From DASRHK01 sp035650495 (lineage in GTDB: Bacteria; Pseudomonadota; Gammaproteobacteria; Nevskiales; Nevskiaceae): a stretch of 34,628 nucleotides of DNA. Location: positions 1 to 34,628 of the forward strand of contig DASRHK010000139.1 in the NCBI GenBank assembly GCA_035650495.1, read 5' to 3'. Both the position numbers and the translations under genes were made by a program. Shown in pieces: positions 1 through 7,410 of the stretch. The notes beneath the pieces were generated by a model. It was given only the letters and a program-made list of their open reading frames with translations, searched no databases and had not been told where the DNA came from. How positions within the stretch are numbered: the first letter of the stretch is position 1; each line of letters opens with the position of its first letter.

Positions 1-144
1 CCCGCTTGGGAAAAGTCGGTGCGGGAGTGCGACAGGCAAAATCCCGGGAACGGTACGGGCTACCCGAACGATCCGCTGCGCAACTGCCTCGAAAAGTCGA
101 TGGATCAGCTGGTCGCCACCGCGCCGAAACCGCCCAAAAAGTAA
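1..144 (+). CDS. C-terminal end of an unidentified protein (5' end outside window)
   Basis: Frame 1 is open from the first base and ends at TAA 142-144, giving 47 residues. The visible part has two cysteines (residues 10 and 29), a polar Asn/Gly/Pro-rich middle, and a Pro/Lys-rich end (APKPPKK). I do not recognise a family from this fragment. The codon choice (GC-rich third positions) fits a real coding region, and the next gene starts 56 bases downstream on the same strand. The two cysteines could form a disulfide if the protein is exported, but this cannot be judged without the N-terminus. Confidence 0.55.
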   Translation, partial: PAWEKSVRECDRQNPGNGTGYPNDPLRNCLEKSMDQLVATAPKPPKK

Positions 145-200
145 GCGTTCGCGCAAGCCTTTGCGGGAGGCGCCCGCGAGGCAGTAGCATTTGGGCTCGC

Positions 201-1559
201 GTGAAAATCCTCAATGCCGCCGCGCTGCTCTGCCTGCTGCTGATCGTCGGGGTCGACGCCACTTATGTCCTGCCGCGCACCGACACGCTCGTGCACGGCA
301 AGCTCGTCGAGCATCTCGTCTTCGAGCTCGGCACGCTCGCGATCATCGGCTTCAGCGGCTGGTGCATGTTCTTCCGCGAATCGATCCGCGCCGGCGGGCA
401 GTTCCAGCTGCTGATCTCGCTCGGATTGCAGATGTTGGTGCTGGTCGCGATCGCCGAGCTCGGTCCGTGGATTCCGCTGTCGGAGACGGCCGATCCTGGC
501 GATCCAGGTCCGTCGGCGACGTTCGTCTACTCCCGCGTCGTGTTCGCGGGCCTTCTGCTGCTGCTCTTGATGCACTGGTCCTGGCGCACGCGCGGCGCCA
601 TCGCGGACCCGGATGCAAGCTATGAGCCCCCGGACGAGTCGCCCGCCGCCGCTCCCGCACCGAAGCCGGCCAAGTCCAAGCGCGGTGCCAAGCAGACGCC
701 GGCGGTGTTCGGTCCCGACGATTACTACGAGCCGCCCGCGGTCATGATGGGCGGCGCGCCGCGTGCGCCGACGCTCGACGTCGCGCGCCCCGACTCGATG
801 CATCAGGAGCTCGTCGCCGCCACGCCGATGACGCGCCACGCGACCGCCGCGATCCTGCGCGTGCGGCGCGGCAAGGTCAGCGCGCCGAAGAAGGGCGGCA
901 AGGCCAAGCCGCCGAAGTACGACGCCGACATCGTCGGCAGCGCGACCTGCATCGTCGCCAACAAGTATCTGCTCACGGCGCATCGCGTCCTCAACGGCGG
1001 CGAAGCGCGCCAGCCCGACGACAAGTACTACGCGATGATCGCGCCGGACAACGGCACGCAGCTGTTCCATTTCCCGATCGTCTCGTTCGCGCTCGAGAGC
1101 CCCGATCTCGATCTCGCGGTGCTCGAGATGGGCCCGTGCGTGAACGGCAACAAGCGGCTCGTCGCGCTGCCGCTGTCGATGCGCGAGGTGGACGACGGCA
1201 CGTCGGTGATCGCGGTCGGCTATCCCGCGTCGCCGGTGTTCGAGCTCGAGGTCGATGCCGAGGGCAACTACCTGTCGGGCAGCTCGGAGCTCAAGAGCCA
1301 CGTCAACACGGGCATCGTCTCCGCGTGCTTCCCCGATCTGCGCGGACATCCCATCTACGAGTTCAATTTCGGCTGGCTGCCGGGCCAGACCGGTGGCCCG
1401 ATGGTGCGGCTGGGCACACCGCGCGCGCTGTTCGCGCTGATGCGCGACTTCCGCCCGATCCGCACCGCCGACGGCAGCGTGATCCCGGGTCCTTACCAGG
1501 GGATTTCGCTCAAGCCCGCCGAGGCCGCGCTACGGCAGCTTGGCGCGGCATTCGTCTAG
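201..1559 (+). CDS. membrane-anchored trypsin-like (chymotrypsin-fold) protein with Thr at the nucleophile position
   Basis: About 452 residues. I chose GTG 201 because the protein then starts with a hydrophobic helix (KILNAAALLCLLLIVGV); the frame is open upstream but that part looks non-coding and overlaps the previous gene. Roughly four membrane segments lie in residues 2-130, followed by a Pro/Ala/Lys-rich linker (about 140-180) and a trypsin-like domain (about 205-445). The His of LLTAH (residue 261) and the Asp of PDLDLAVLE (about 304) fit a catalytic triad. The usual GxSGGP motif reads GQTGGP, with Thr397 (codon 1389-1391) where Ser is expected. The domain may therefore be a weak threonine-nucleophile protease or a non-catalytic binding domain. 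No strong ribosome binding site is visible before GTG 201. Overall fold assignment is fairly secure; activity is not. Confidence 0.75.
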   Translation: MKILNAAALLCLLLIVGVDATYVLPRTDTLVHGKLVEHLVFELGTLAIIGFSGWCMFFRESIRAGGQFQLLISLGLQMLVLVAIAELGPWIPLSETADPGDPGPSATFVYSRVVFAGLLLLLLMHWSWRTRGAIADPDASYEPPDESPAAAPAPKPAKSKRGAKQTPAVFGPDDYYEPPAVMMGGAPRAPTLDVARPDSMHQELVAATPMTRHATAAILRVRRGKVSAPKKGGKAKPPKYDADIVGSATCIVANKYLLTAHRVLNGGEARQPDDKYYAMIAPDNGTQLFHFPIVSFALESPDLDLAVLEMGPCVNGNKRLVALPLSMREVDDGTSVIAVGYPASPVFELEVDAEGNYLSGSSELKSHVNTGIVSACFPDLRGHPIYEFNFGWLPGQTGGPMVRLGTPRALFALMRDFRPIRTADGSVIPGPYQGISLKPAEAALRQLGAAFV

Positions 1560-1562
1560 AAT
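1557..1562 (+). promoter_or_regulatory. -10 box (TAGAAT) placed for a leaderless transcript of the response regulator
   Basis: TAGAAT is followed by six bases (CGCGCC) and then the ATG of the response regulator at 1569. With normal -10 to start-site spacing, transcription would begin at or next to the A of ATG, and there is no Shine-Dalgarno sequence. The same spacing occurs before the zinc-ribbon gene (33622-33634). No good -35 box is visible, so this is suggestive only. Confidence 0.4.
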
Positions 1563-1568
1563 CGCGCC

Positions 1569-1955
1569 ATGCAGAAGACCCGGAGCATCTACGTCATCGA
1601 CGACGACACCCTCCAGCGCGAGGCGATCGGGCTCGTGGTCGGCACGACGGGCTGGAAAGTGCAGACCTTCGGCGCGGCGGAGGAGTGCCTCTCGGCGCTC
1701 GCCAAGGAACGCTGCGACTGCCTCGTCGTCGACCTGATGATGCCCGGCATGTCGGGCGCGGATTTCCTCGAAGTGCTGATGGCGCGCGGCATGGACATCC
1801 CCGCCGTCGTCATCACCGGCGTCGCCAACGATTCACCGCTCGCGCGTCGCGCGCTGGAAGCGGGCGCTCGCGTCGTGCTGATCAAGACCTGTCGCCCTGA
1901 AGAGATCGTCGGCGCCGTCGAGCGCGCGCTGGCTGCGGCCCGCCGCCCGGCTTAG
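1569..1955 (+). CDS. single-domain response regulator (REC domain, FixJ/NtrC-like)
   Basis: 128 residues, only a receiver domain with no output domain. The acidic pocket is at Asp11-Asp13 (YVIDDD), the phospho-acceptor is Asp55 in VVDLMMPGMSG, the switch Thr83 is in VVITG, and the conserved Lys106 is in LIKTCRPEE (Thr replaces the usual Pro after this Lys). No histidine kinase is adjacent, so its partner is unknown; such proteins commonly act through protein contacts or in phosphorelays. The start is ATG 1569, 9 bases after the stop of the protease-like gene, with a -10-like box directly upstream. Its end overlaps the convergent SET-domain gene by 4 bases. Confidence 0.9.
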   Translation: MQKTRSIYVIDDDTLQREAIGLVVGTTGWKVQTFGAAEECLSALAKERCDCLVVDLMMPGMSGADFLEVLMARGMDIPAVVITGVANDSPLARRALEAGARVVLIKTCRPEEIVGAVERALAAARRPA

Positions 1956-2467
1956 GACTTCTTCCGCAGCATCGTGCCGCGGCAGCGCGGCGACCCGCAG
2001 TAGCACGCCCACATCTGCCGCTCGCGCCGGGTGATCGGCTCGTCGACCTCGATGCGATAGTCGTAGGTGAGCTCCTCACCGGGCGCGATGTCGCGCAGCG
2101 CTTCGATCACGATTCGGTCCTGCTTCGGATCCTGCTTGCTCTCGATCCAGTAAGCGACGCAATTGGGCTGGCACGAATGGTTGACGAAGCGCGCTTCGTT
2201 ACCGCCCTGGCCGGCGTCGATCACGTAGTGCTCGTTGAGGATGAACAGGAACGTGTGACCTGTGTCCGGCTCGCGATCGTCGGCCTCGTCGTGCGTCAGC
2301 AGCTTGCCGCGATAGTCGATGATCTCGCGGCCCTTGCGGATGCGCCGCAGCGCGAACACGCCGTGGCCGTGGATCGGCGATTGCAGGACTTCGATCAACT
2401 TGCTCGCCTTCTTGCTCGCCTTCGTGGGTCGCCCTTCAGGGCGACGCTGTTCTCTTGTTCTTCGCAA
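1952..2467 (-). CDS. SET-domain protein (putative protein lysine methyltransferase)
   Basis: About 171 residues. The SET fold is shown by HGHGVFALRRIRKG (about 33-46), the S-adenosylmethionine/knot motif RFVNHSCQPNC (about 93-103) and ELTYDY (about 130-135). A post-SET zinc-type tail follows (CYCGSPRCRGTML), which in the eukaryotic family completes the lysine channel. SET proteins of this small size occur in many bacteria, mostly without a known substrate; ribosomal or histone-like proteins are possible targets. The start is taken as TTG 2465-2467 because GGAG lies 6 bases upstream (2474-2477); a later in-frame TTG (residue 24) is the alternative. The N-terminus is rich in Lys and Arg. It overlaps the end of the FMN reductase gene by 32 bases, so the two probably form one operon. 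Confidence 0.85.
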   Translation of the reverse strand: MRRTREQRRPEGRPTKASKKASKLIEVLQSPIHGHGVFALRRIRKGREIIDYRGKLLTHDEADDREPDTGHTFLFILNEHYVIDAGQGGNEARFVNHSCQPNCVAYWIESKQDPKQDRIVIEALRDIAPGEELTYDYRIEVDEPITRRERQMWACYCGSPRCRGTMLRKKS

Positions 2468-3005
2468 CGAACGCTCCGAATCCTTGCATGTACTTGCCGA
2501 GCACGTCGCGCGTCTTGTCGTCGACGAGCGCGCCGCTCGGATCGAACACCTTGTGCGCGCCGGCGACGTAGAAGAAGCGCGCGCTGTAGAGATTCACGCC
2601 GAGCACGCGCAGCGTCGGCAGCCACGCGTTCTGCGACAGCCGTGTGCCGCCCATGCCCGGCGAAGCGCCGATCAACCCGAACGGCCGCCCGCCGAACACG
2701 CGCGCGATGTCGGTGTCCGGCCGCGACAGCCAGTCGATCGCGTTCTTGAACGTTCCAGGGACTGAATTGTTGTACTCCGGCGAGACCATCAGCACGCCGT
2801 CGGCGGCTGCGACAACCTCTTTCAGACGCGTCACCGCTGCCGGCGTTCCACGTGCTTCGACGTCGCCGTCGTAGAGCGGGATGTCCTTGATCGATTCGAG
2901 CACGCACGTGCAGCCCGCGGGTGCGGCCGCGATCGCTGCGCGCGCCAGCGCGACGTTGAACGAGCCGGTGCGCCAGCTGCCGGGGATCACCACGAGGCTT
3001 GTCAT
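2436..3005 (-). CDS. NAD(P)H-dependent FMN reductase (flavodoxin-like fold, ChrR/ArsH-like)
   Basis: 189 residues. The FMN phosphate loop is GSWRTGSFN (about 8-16), matching the family pattern GSxRxxSxN. The second conserved motif, SPEYNNSVPGTFKNAIDWLS, is present in the middle. This family uses NAD(P)H to reduce FMN, quinones, azo dyes or metal oxyanions and is often linked to oxidative stress defence; the substrate cannot be told from sequence. The ATG start has a clear AGGAG at 3012-3016, 6 bases away. The gene is divergent from the GH5 glycosidase and shares a 131-base region containing a dyad repeat. The downstream SET-domain gene overlaps its 3' end. Confidence 0.88.
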   Translation of the reverse strand: MTSLVVIPGSWRTGSFNVALARAAIAAAPAGCTCVLESIKDIPLYDGDVEARGTPAAVTRLKEVVAAADGVLMVSPEYNNSVPGTFKNAIDWLSRPDTDIARVFGGRPFGLIGASPGMGGTRLSQNAWLPTLRVLGVNLYSARFFYVAGAHKVFDPSGALVDDKTRDVLGKYMQGFGAFVAKNKRTASP

Positions 3006-3053
3006 TTTTTTCTCCTGGTAACGCCGAATTCTGTTGCTGCGCTGCGACTCTAG

Positions 3054-3112
3054 CGCGTCACCGTGATTTTTTCTCTAATGCGCGTGGGGCACTGCGTCCT
3101 TACGGTGACGCG
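3054..3112. promoter_or_regulatory. 11-bp inverted repeat in the divergent FMN reductase / GH5 control region
   Basis: CGCGTCACCGT (3054-3064) and its exact reverse complement ACGGTGACGCG (3102-3112) are separated by 37 bases. A -10-like TCTAAT (3074-3079) for the rightward gene lies between the arms. The pair could be two half-sites for a looping or dimeric regulator acting on both genes. No regulator gene is adjacent. Confidence 0.4.
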
Positions 3113-3136
3113 GTGTATTTCGTCAGGGGCTTTTCC

Positions 3137-5020
3137 TTGTTCAAGAAGCTGGTGTTCGCCGGCCTCGCGCTCGTCGCGAGCGCGTCGGTTTCCGCTGCCG
3201 GGTTCCACGCGCAGTCCGGCAAGATCTACGACGCGGCTGGCAACCGCATCCAGGTGCGCGGCATCTCTCACTTCGGCTTCAACGCCGACATCCTGCAGCC
3301 GCAGTACCTGTGGGCGATGGGCTGGAAGGACCAGATCGCGCAGATCAAGGCGCTCGGCTTCAACGCCGTGCGCGTGCCGTTCGTGCCCGACACGCTCTAC
3401 GTCACCACGACAGTCGACAAGCTGTCGTACGTCGATCCGAACAAGAATGCCGACCTCTACGGCAAGACGCCGCTGCAGGTGCTCGATCTGTGGATGGCCG
3501 AGGCCGATCGTCAGGGCCTCTACGTCATGCTCGATTTCCACAGCGTGTCGAAAGTGCGGCAGTACCAGACGTGGTTCGTCTCCAACAGCGCCGACTTCAA
3601 CCTGATCTACAACAATCAGGCCTACACGAAGGACATGTGGATCCGCGATCTGAAATTCGTCGCGCAACGCTACGCGGGCAATCCGCACTTCATGGCGATC
3701 GACGTGTTCAACGAGCCGAACGGTCCGGTGCGCTGGTCGACGGGTGATCCGAATCAGACCAATTCCGCGTATTACTGGAAGGCCGCGGTCGAAGCCGCTG
3801 CCGCGGGCATCCTCTCGGTGAATCCGAACCTGCTCATCTTCGTGCAGGGCATCGCCGGCAATTTCGACGGCGTCGAGGATTCCAATCAGCCGATGAACTG
3901 GGGCGAGGATTTCCAGCCCGAGGCGTACCAGCCGCTCAACATCGCAGCGGACAAGCTGGTGCTGACGCCGCACACCTACGGCCCCGACGTCTACGTGAAG
4001 TCTTCGTTCGGCGCACCGAATTTCCCGGCGAACCTGGCGGCGAATTGGGACACGCTGTTCGGGAAGCTGTATCCCGCGCATCCCGTGATCGTCGGCGAAT
4101 GGGGCGGCAAGTACGGCACCGGCACCGGCGGCCAGATGGACGTCACCTGGCAGAACGCGTTCGTGCAGTACCTCATCAACAAGGGCATCAGCGACAGCTT
4201 CTTCTGGTGTTACACGCCGAACAGCGGCGACACCGGCGGCATCCTCGACGACAACCTGCAGGTGCGCACCGACAAGATGGCGCTGATCCGCAAGCTGTGG
4301 GCCGGCACGACGACGACGACAACGGCGACTCCGCCACCGGCGGGCGCGCTCGCGTGGGGCGCGTCGAGCTATTCAGTCAACCAAACCGCAGGCACGATCA
4401 CGATCGGCGTGAAGCGCACGAGCGGGACGGCCGGCGCAATCAACGTGAGCTATGCGACCGCCGACGGCTCGGCGCATGCCGGCGTCGATTACACCGCGCG
4501 CAGCGGCACGCTGTCGTGGGCCGATGGCGATACCTCCGTCAGGACCGTGAGCGTTCCCGTCAGCGCGCTCGTGCCGTTCGCAGGCACCCGCAGCTTCACC
4601 GTGAAGCTCACCAGCGCGAGTGCGGGCGCGACGCTCGGCACGCCGGCGACGGCAACGATCAACATCAAGGGCGCCGCGGCTGGCGTGATGCGCGTCAACA
4701 CCGGGTCCTATTCGGTGAAGCAGAGCCTCGGCTCGGTGACGATCAGCGTGCAGCGCGTCGGCGGCACGACCGGCGCGGTCTCGGTGGCCTATGCGACAAC
4801 GAGTGGAACAGCCACGTCCACGCGCGACTTCACCGCGAGGAGCGGCGTGCTGTCATGGGCCGCGGGCGATGCGACGCCGAAGACGTTCACGGTGCCGATC
4901 AATCGACTCTCGCTGTTCACCGGTACGCGCAACTTCGGCGTGAGGATCTCGGCGCCGACCAACGGCGCGCTGCTCGGCAATCCGGCGTCGGCGACGGTGA
5001 CGATCAGCGGCGGCGTTTGA
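3137..5020 (+). CDS. secreted GH5-family endoglucanase-like glycosidase with two Calx-beta domains
   Basis: About 627 residues from TTG 3137, chosen because AGGGG lies at 3125-3129 and the protein then opens with a signal peptide (FKKLVFAGLALVASASVSAA). The catalytic domain (about residues 22-390) matches glycoside hydrolase family 5: the acid/base Glu193 is in DVFNEPNG and the nucleophile Glu321 is in VIVGEWGG, with HTYG between them. A Thr/Pro linker (about 390-403) encoded by ACG repeats leads to two Calx-beta modules (about 404-512 and 515-627), recognised by repeats such as YATADGSAHAGVDYTARSG and SGVLSWAAGD. Calx-beta modules often bind calcium and occur in adhesion or secreted enzymes. 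Likely role: extracellular or surface hydrolysis of a beta-glucan. It is convergent with bkdB (6 bases between stops). The glycan specificity is uncertain. Confidence 0.88.
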   Translation: MFKKLVFAGLALVASASVSAAGFHAQSGKIYDAAGNRIQVRGISHFGFNADILQPQYLWAMGWKDQIAQIKALGFNAVRVPFVPDTLYVTTTVDKLSYVDPNKNADLYGKTPLQVLDLWMAEADRQGLYVMLDFHSVSKVRQYQTWFVSNSADFNLIYNNQAYTKDMWIRDLKFVAQRYAGNPHFMAIDVFNEPNGPVRWSTGDPNQTNSAYYWKAAVEAAAAGILSVNPNLLIFVQGIAGNFDGVEDSNQPMNWGEDFQPEAYQPLNIAADKLVLTPHTYGPDVYVKSSFGAPNFPANLAANWDTLFGKLYPAHPVIVGEWGGKYGTGTGGQMDVTWQNAFVQYLINKGISDSFFWCYTPNSGDTGGILDDNLQVRTDKMALIRKLWAGTTTTTTATPPPAGALAWGASSYSVNQTAGTITIGVKRTSGTAGAINVSYATADGSAHAGVDYTARSGTLSWADGDTSVRTVSVPVSALVPFAGTRSFTVKLTSASAGATLGTPATATINIKGAAAGVMRVNTGSYSVKQSLGSVTISVQRVGGTTGAVSVAYATTSGTATSTRDFTARSGVLSWAAGDATPKTFTVPINRLSLFTGTRNFGVRISAPTNGALLGNPASATVTISGGV

Positions 5021-5026
5021 AGCGCC

Positions 5027-6274
5027 TTAGGGCATGAACAGCGTCGCCGGATGCTCGAGGAGCTGCTTCACGCGCTGAATGAAGCTCGCGGCGTCGTAGC
5101 CGTCGACCACGCGGTGATCGAACGACGACGACAGGTTCATGATCTTGCGCACCGCGATGTGGCCGTTGGACACCACCGGCCGCTCGACGATCTTGTTCAC
5201 GCCGACGATCGCGACTTCCGGCGCGTTGATCACCGGCGTCGAGGCGATGCCGCCGAGCGCGCCGAGGCTCGTGATGGTGATCGTCGAGCCTGACAACTCG
5301 TCGCGCGTCGCCTTGCCGGCGCGCGCAGCGTCGGCGAGACGCCTCACCTCGCTCGCCGCGGCCCACACGTCCATCGTCTCCGCGTGCTTGGCGACCGGCA
5401 CGACGAGACCGTTCGGCGTCTGCGTCGCGATGCCGATGTGCGCGGCGGCGTAGCGCCGCACGACGCCGGCGTCGTCGTCGAAGCGCGCGTTCACCTGCGG
5501 GAATTCCGGAATCAGCTTCACGATCGCGCGCATCAGGAACGGCAGTAGCGTCAGCTTCGGCTGATCCTTCTGCTTGGTCGCGTTCAGATGCTCGCGCAGC
5601 GCCTCGAGCTCGGTGACGTCGAGCTCCTCGACGTACGCGAAATGCGGGATGCGCTGCTTGCTGCGCTGCATCGACTCCGCGATCTTGCGGCGCAGACCGA
5701 TGACCTTGATCTCCTCAATGGCGGTATTGGGGGTCGGATCCCAATTTCCGCTTTTCGAAATTGGGATCTGACCCCTAATACCGCCCGCACAAAACTTTTC
5801 CAAATCTTCCTGGGTCACGCGACCGCCCGGACCAGTGCCCGAGATCTGCGCGAGATCGACGTTGGCTTCACGCGCGCGACGGCGCGTGGCGGGGGAGGCG
5901 AGGGGACGATGCTCGTCGCCCCCGCGGAGGCGGGGGCCCGGTTCTTCCTTCGGCGAAGCGACAACTGGATTCCCGCCTGCGCGGGAATGACGATCGTCCG
6001 CCGGCTTCTTCTCTTCGACCGTTGATCCCGCACCACTCGTCTCGATCACCGCCAGCGCACCGCCGACCGGAATCTTGTCGCCGGGCGCGCCTTTCAATTC
6101 GACGACCTTGCCGGCAACGGGCGAGGGCAGCTCGACCGCGGCCTTGTCGGTGAGCATGTCGACGAGCGCCTGCTCTTCCTTGATCACGTCGCCGACCTTG
6201 ACGTGCCACGCGGCGATCTCCGACTCGGCGATGCCTTCGCCGATGTCCGGCAGCTTGAAGACGTGCAGGCCCAT
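5027..6274 (-). CDS. bkdB: dihydrolipoamide acyltransferase, E2 of branched-chain 2-oxo acid dehydrogenase
   Basis: 415 residues. The N-terminal lipoyl domain (1-78) carries the lipoyl Lys44 in DMLTDKAAVE. The peripheral subunit-binding domain is at about 126-161 (SPATRRRAREANVDL). The catalytic domain (about 188-415) ends with the active-site motif DHRVVDG (His387, Asp391). E2 transfers the acyl group from E1 to CoA. Its ATG directly follows the stop of bkdA2, so it is the last gene of the bkdA1-bkdA2-bkdB set; no E3 (lipoamide dehydrogenase) is in the window. Oddity: both interdomain linkers carry translated repeat elements, residues 95-120 (HSRAGGNP...RLRGGDE) and residues 164-185 (GIRGQIPISKSGNWDPTPNT). 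Flexible linkers presumably tolerate these insertions. Confidence 0.93.
   Translation of the reverse strand: MGLHVFKLPDIGEGIAESEIAAWHVKVGDVIKEEQALVDMLTDKAAVELPSPVAGKVVELKGAPGDKIPVGGALAVIETSGAGSTVEEKKPADDRHSRAGGNPVVASPKEEPGPRLRGGDEHRPLASPATRRRAREANVDLAQISGTGPGGRVTQEDLEKFCAGGIRGQIPISKSGNWDPTPNTAIEEIKVIGLRRKIAESMQRSKQRIPHFAYVEELDVTELEALREHLNATKQKDQPKLTLLPFLMRAIVKLIPEFPQVNARFDDDAGVVRRYAAAHIGIATQTPNGLVVPVAKHAETMDVWAAASEVRRLADAARAGKATRDELSGSTITITSLGALGGIASTPVINAPEVAIVGVNKIVERPVVSNGHIAVRKIMNLSSSFDHRVVDGYDAASFIQRVKQLLEHPATLFMP
5720..5785. repeat. 66-bp palindromic element inside bkdB
   Basis: Two 29-base arms (5720-5748 and 5757-5785) are reverse complements with 2 mismatches, around an 8-base loop. 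The core reads GGATCCCAATTT / AAATTGGGATC with flanking GGGGTC and GACCCC. The length is exactly 22 codons, so it adds residues 164-185 to BkdB without shifting frame. It looks like a small non-autonomous (REP/MITE-like) element; no second copy was found in the window. Confidence 0.8.
5915..5991. repeat. double-hairpin repeat inside bkdB, same family as 15218-15292
   Basis: Two stem-loops, GCCCCCGC/GCGGGGGC (5918-5937) and ATTCCCGC/GCGGGAAT (5969-5988), flank a spacer of about 31 bases, with GTC at one end and GAC at the other. The copy at 15218-15292 has the same layout and near-identical arms (GTCATTCCCGCG...GCGGGCATGAC). Translated on the minus strand it gives BkdB residues 95-120. Confidence 0.8.
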
Positions 6275-7288
6275 TTACGACTCCATCACTTTCTTGAGCG
6301 CGACGCCGACGCGCTTCGGCCCCGGGAAATAATCCCACTCATAGGCGTGAGGATACGGCGTGTCCCAGCCGGTGACACGCTCGATCGGCGCTTCGAGGTG
6401 ATAGAAGCAGTGCTCCTGCACCAGCGCGACGAGCTCCGCGCCGTAGCCGCAGGTCTTGGTCGCCTCGTGCACGACGACGCAGCGACCGGTCTTCTTCACC
6501 GACTCGACGATCGCGTCGAGGTCGATCGGCAGCAGCGAGCGCAGGTCGATGATCTCCGCGTCGATCTTCTGTTCTTCCGCGGCGGCGAGGCACACGTGCA
6601 CCATCGTGCCGTAGCAGAGCACCGTGACTTGATCGCCGGCGCGCACGCGATTCGCCTTGCCGAGCGGCACCGTGTAGTAGCCCTCGTCGACTTCGCCGAG
6701 CGCGTGCTTGCTCCACGGCGTCAGCGGACGATCGTGGTGACCGTCGAACGGTCCGTTGTAGATGCGCTTGGGCTCGAGGAAGATCACCGGATCGTCGTCC
6801 TCGATGCACGCGAGCAGCAGACCTTTCGCGTCCTGCGGATTCGACGGCATCACCGTCGTCAGTCCGCAGACGTGCGTGAAGATGCCTTCGGGACTCTGCG
6901 AGTGCGTCTGCCCGCCGAAGATGCCGCCGCCGCACGGCGTGCGCACGGTGATCGGTGCCGTGAAGCCGCCGGCGCTGCGATAGCGCAGGCGAGCGGCTTC
7001 GGAGACGAGCTGATCGAATCCCGGATAGATGTAGTCGGCGAACTGGATCTCGACGACGGGCCGCAAGCCGTAAACGCCCATGCCGATCGCGGTGCCGATG
7101 ATGCCGCCCTCGGCGATCGGCGCGTCGAAGCAGCGCGTCTTGCCGTATTTCTTCTGCAATCCCGCGGTGACGCGGAACACGCCGCCGAAATAACCGACGT
7201 CCTCGCCGTAGACGAGAACCTTCGGGTCGCGCTCCATCGCGCTGTCGAGCGCGGAGTTCAGCGCCTGGATCATGTTCATTCTGCTCAT
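6275..7288 (-). CDS. bkdA2: branched-chain 2-oxo acid dehydrogenase E1 beta subunit
   Basis: 337 residues, very close in pattern to Pseudomonas BkdA2: LVYGEDVGYFGGVFR, FDAPIAEGGIIGTAIGMG, VVEIQFADYIYP, TPCGGGIFGGQTHSQSPEG and the C-terminal APIERVTGWDTPYPH. With E1 alpha it forms the thiamine-diphosphate heterotetramer that decarboxylates the 2-oxo acids of Val, Leu and Ile. The ATG at 7286-7288 (MSRMNMIQ) is chosen; ATGs at 7279 and 7273 are in frame, and no clear ribosome binding site is seen. A 122-base gap separates it from bkdA1. It contains a small dyad (CACGGTGCCGTG, 7291-7302) and a short GC stem but no convincing terminator. The stop abuts the bkdB start codon. Confidence 0.94.
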   Translation of the reverse strand: MSRMNMIQALNSALDSAMERDPKVLVYGEDVGYFGGVFRVTAGLQKKYGKTRCFDAPIAEGGIIGTAIGMGVYGLRPVVEIQFADYIYPGFDQLVSEAARLRYRSAGGFTAPITVRTPCGGGIFGGQTHSQSPEGIFTHVCGLTTVMPSNPQDAKGLLLACIEDDDPVIFLEPKRIYNGPFDGHHDRPLTPWSKHALGEVDEGYYTVPLGKANRVRAGDQVTVLCYGTMVHVCLAAAEEQKIDAEIIDLRSLLPIDLDAIVESVKKTGRCVVVHEATKTCGYGAELVALVQEHCFYHLEAPIERVTGWDTPYPHAYEWDYFPGPKRVGVALKKVMES

Positions 7289-7410
7289 GACACGGTGCCG
7301 TGAGCCCGCGTTTTTTGCGGGCGAGCGTGGGTGCGGGAATGAGCAGACGAGCCCGATGGATCGGACATCGGATACCCCTGGGAAACGTTCTGACGGGCGA
7401 GGGCCATGGC

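Noticed and set aside
6..200. Extension of the trypsin-like protein to an upstream ATG at 6
   Set aside because: It overlaps the end of the gene in frame 1, has a polar Arg-rich composition, and the membrane protein starts naturally at GTG 201.
2428..2445. Hairpin GTCGCCCT-TC-AGGGCGAC at the end of the FMN reductase gene as a terminator
   Set aside because: There is no T-run after it on the minus strand, the loop is only 2 bases, and it lies inside the start of the SET-domain gene.
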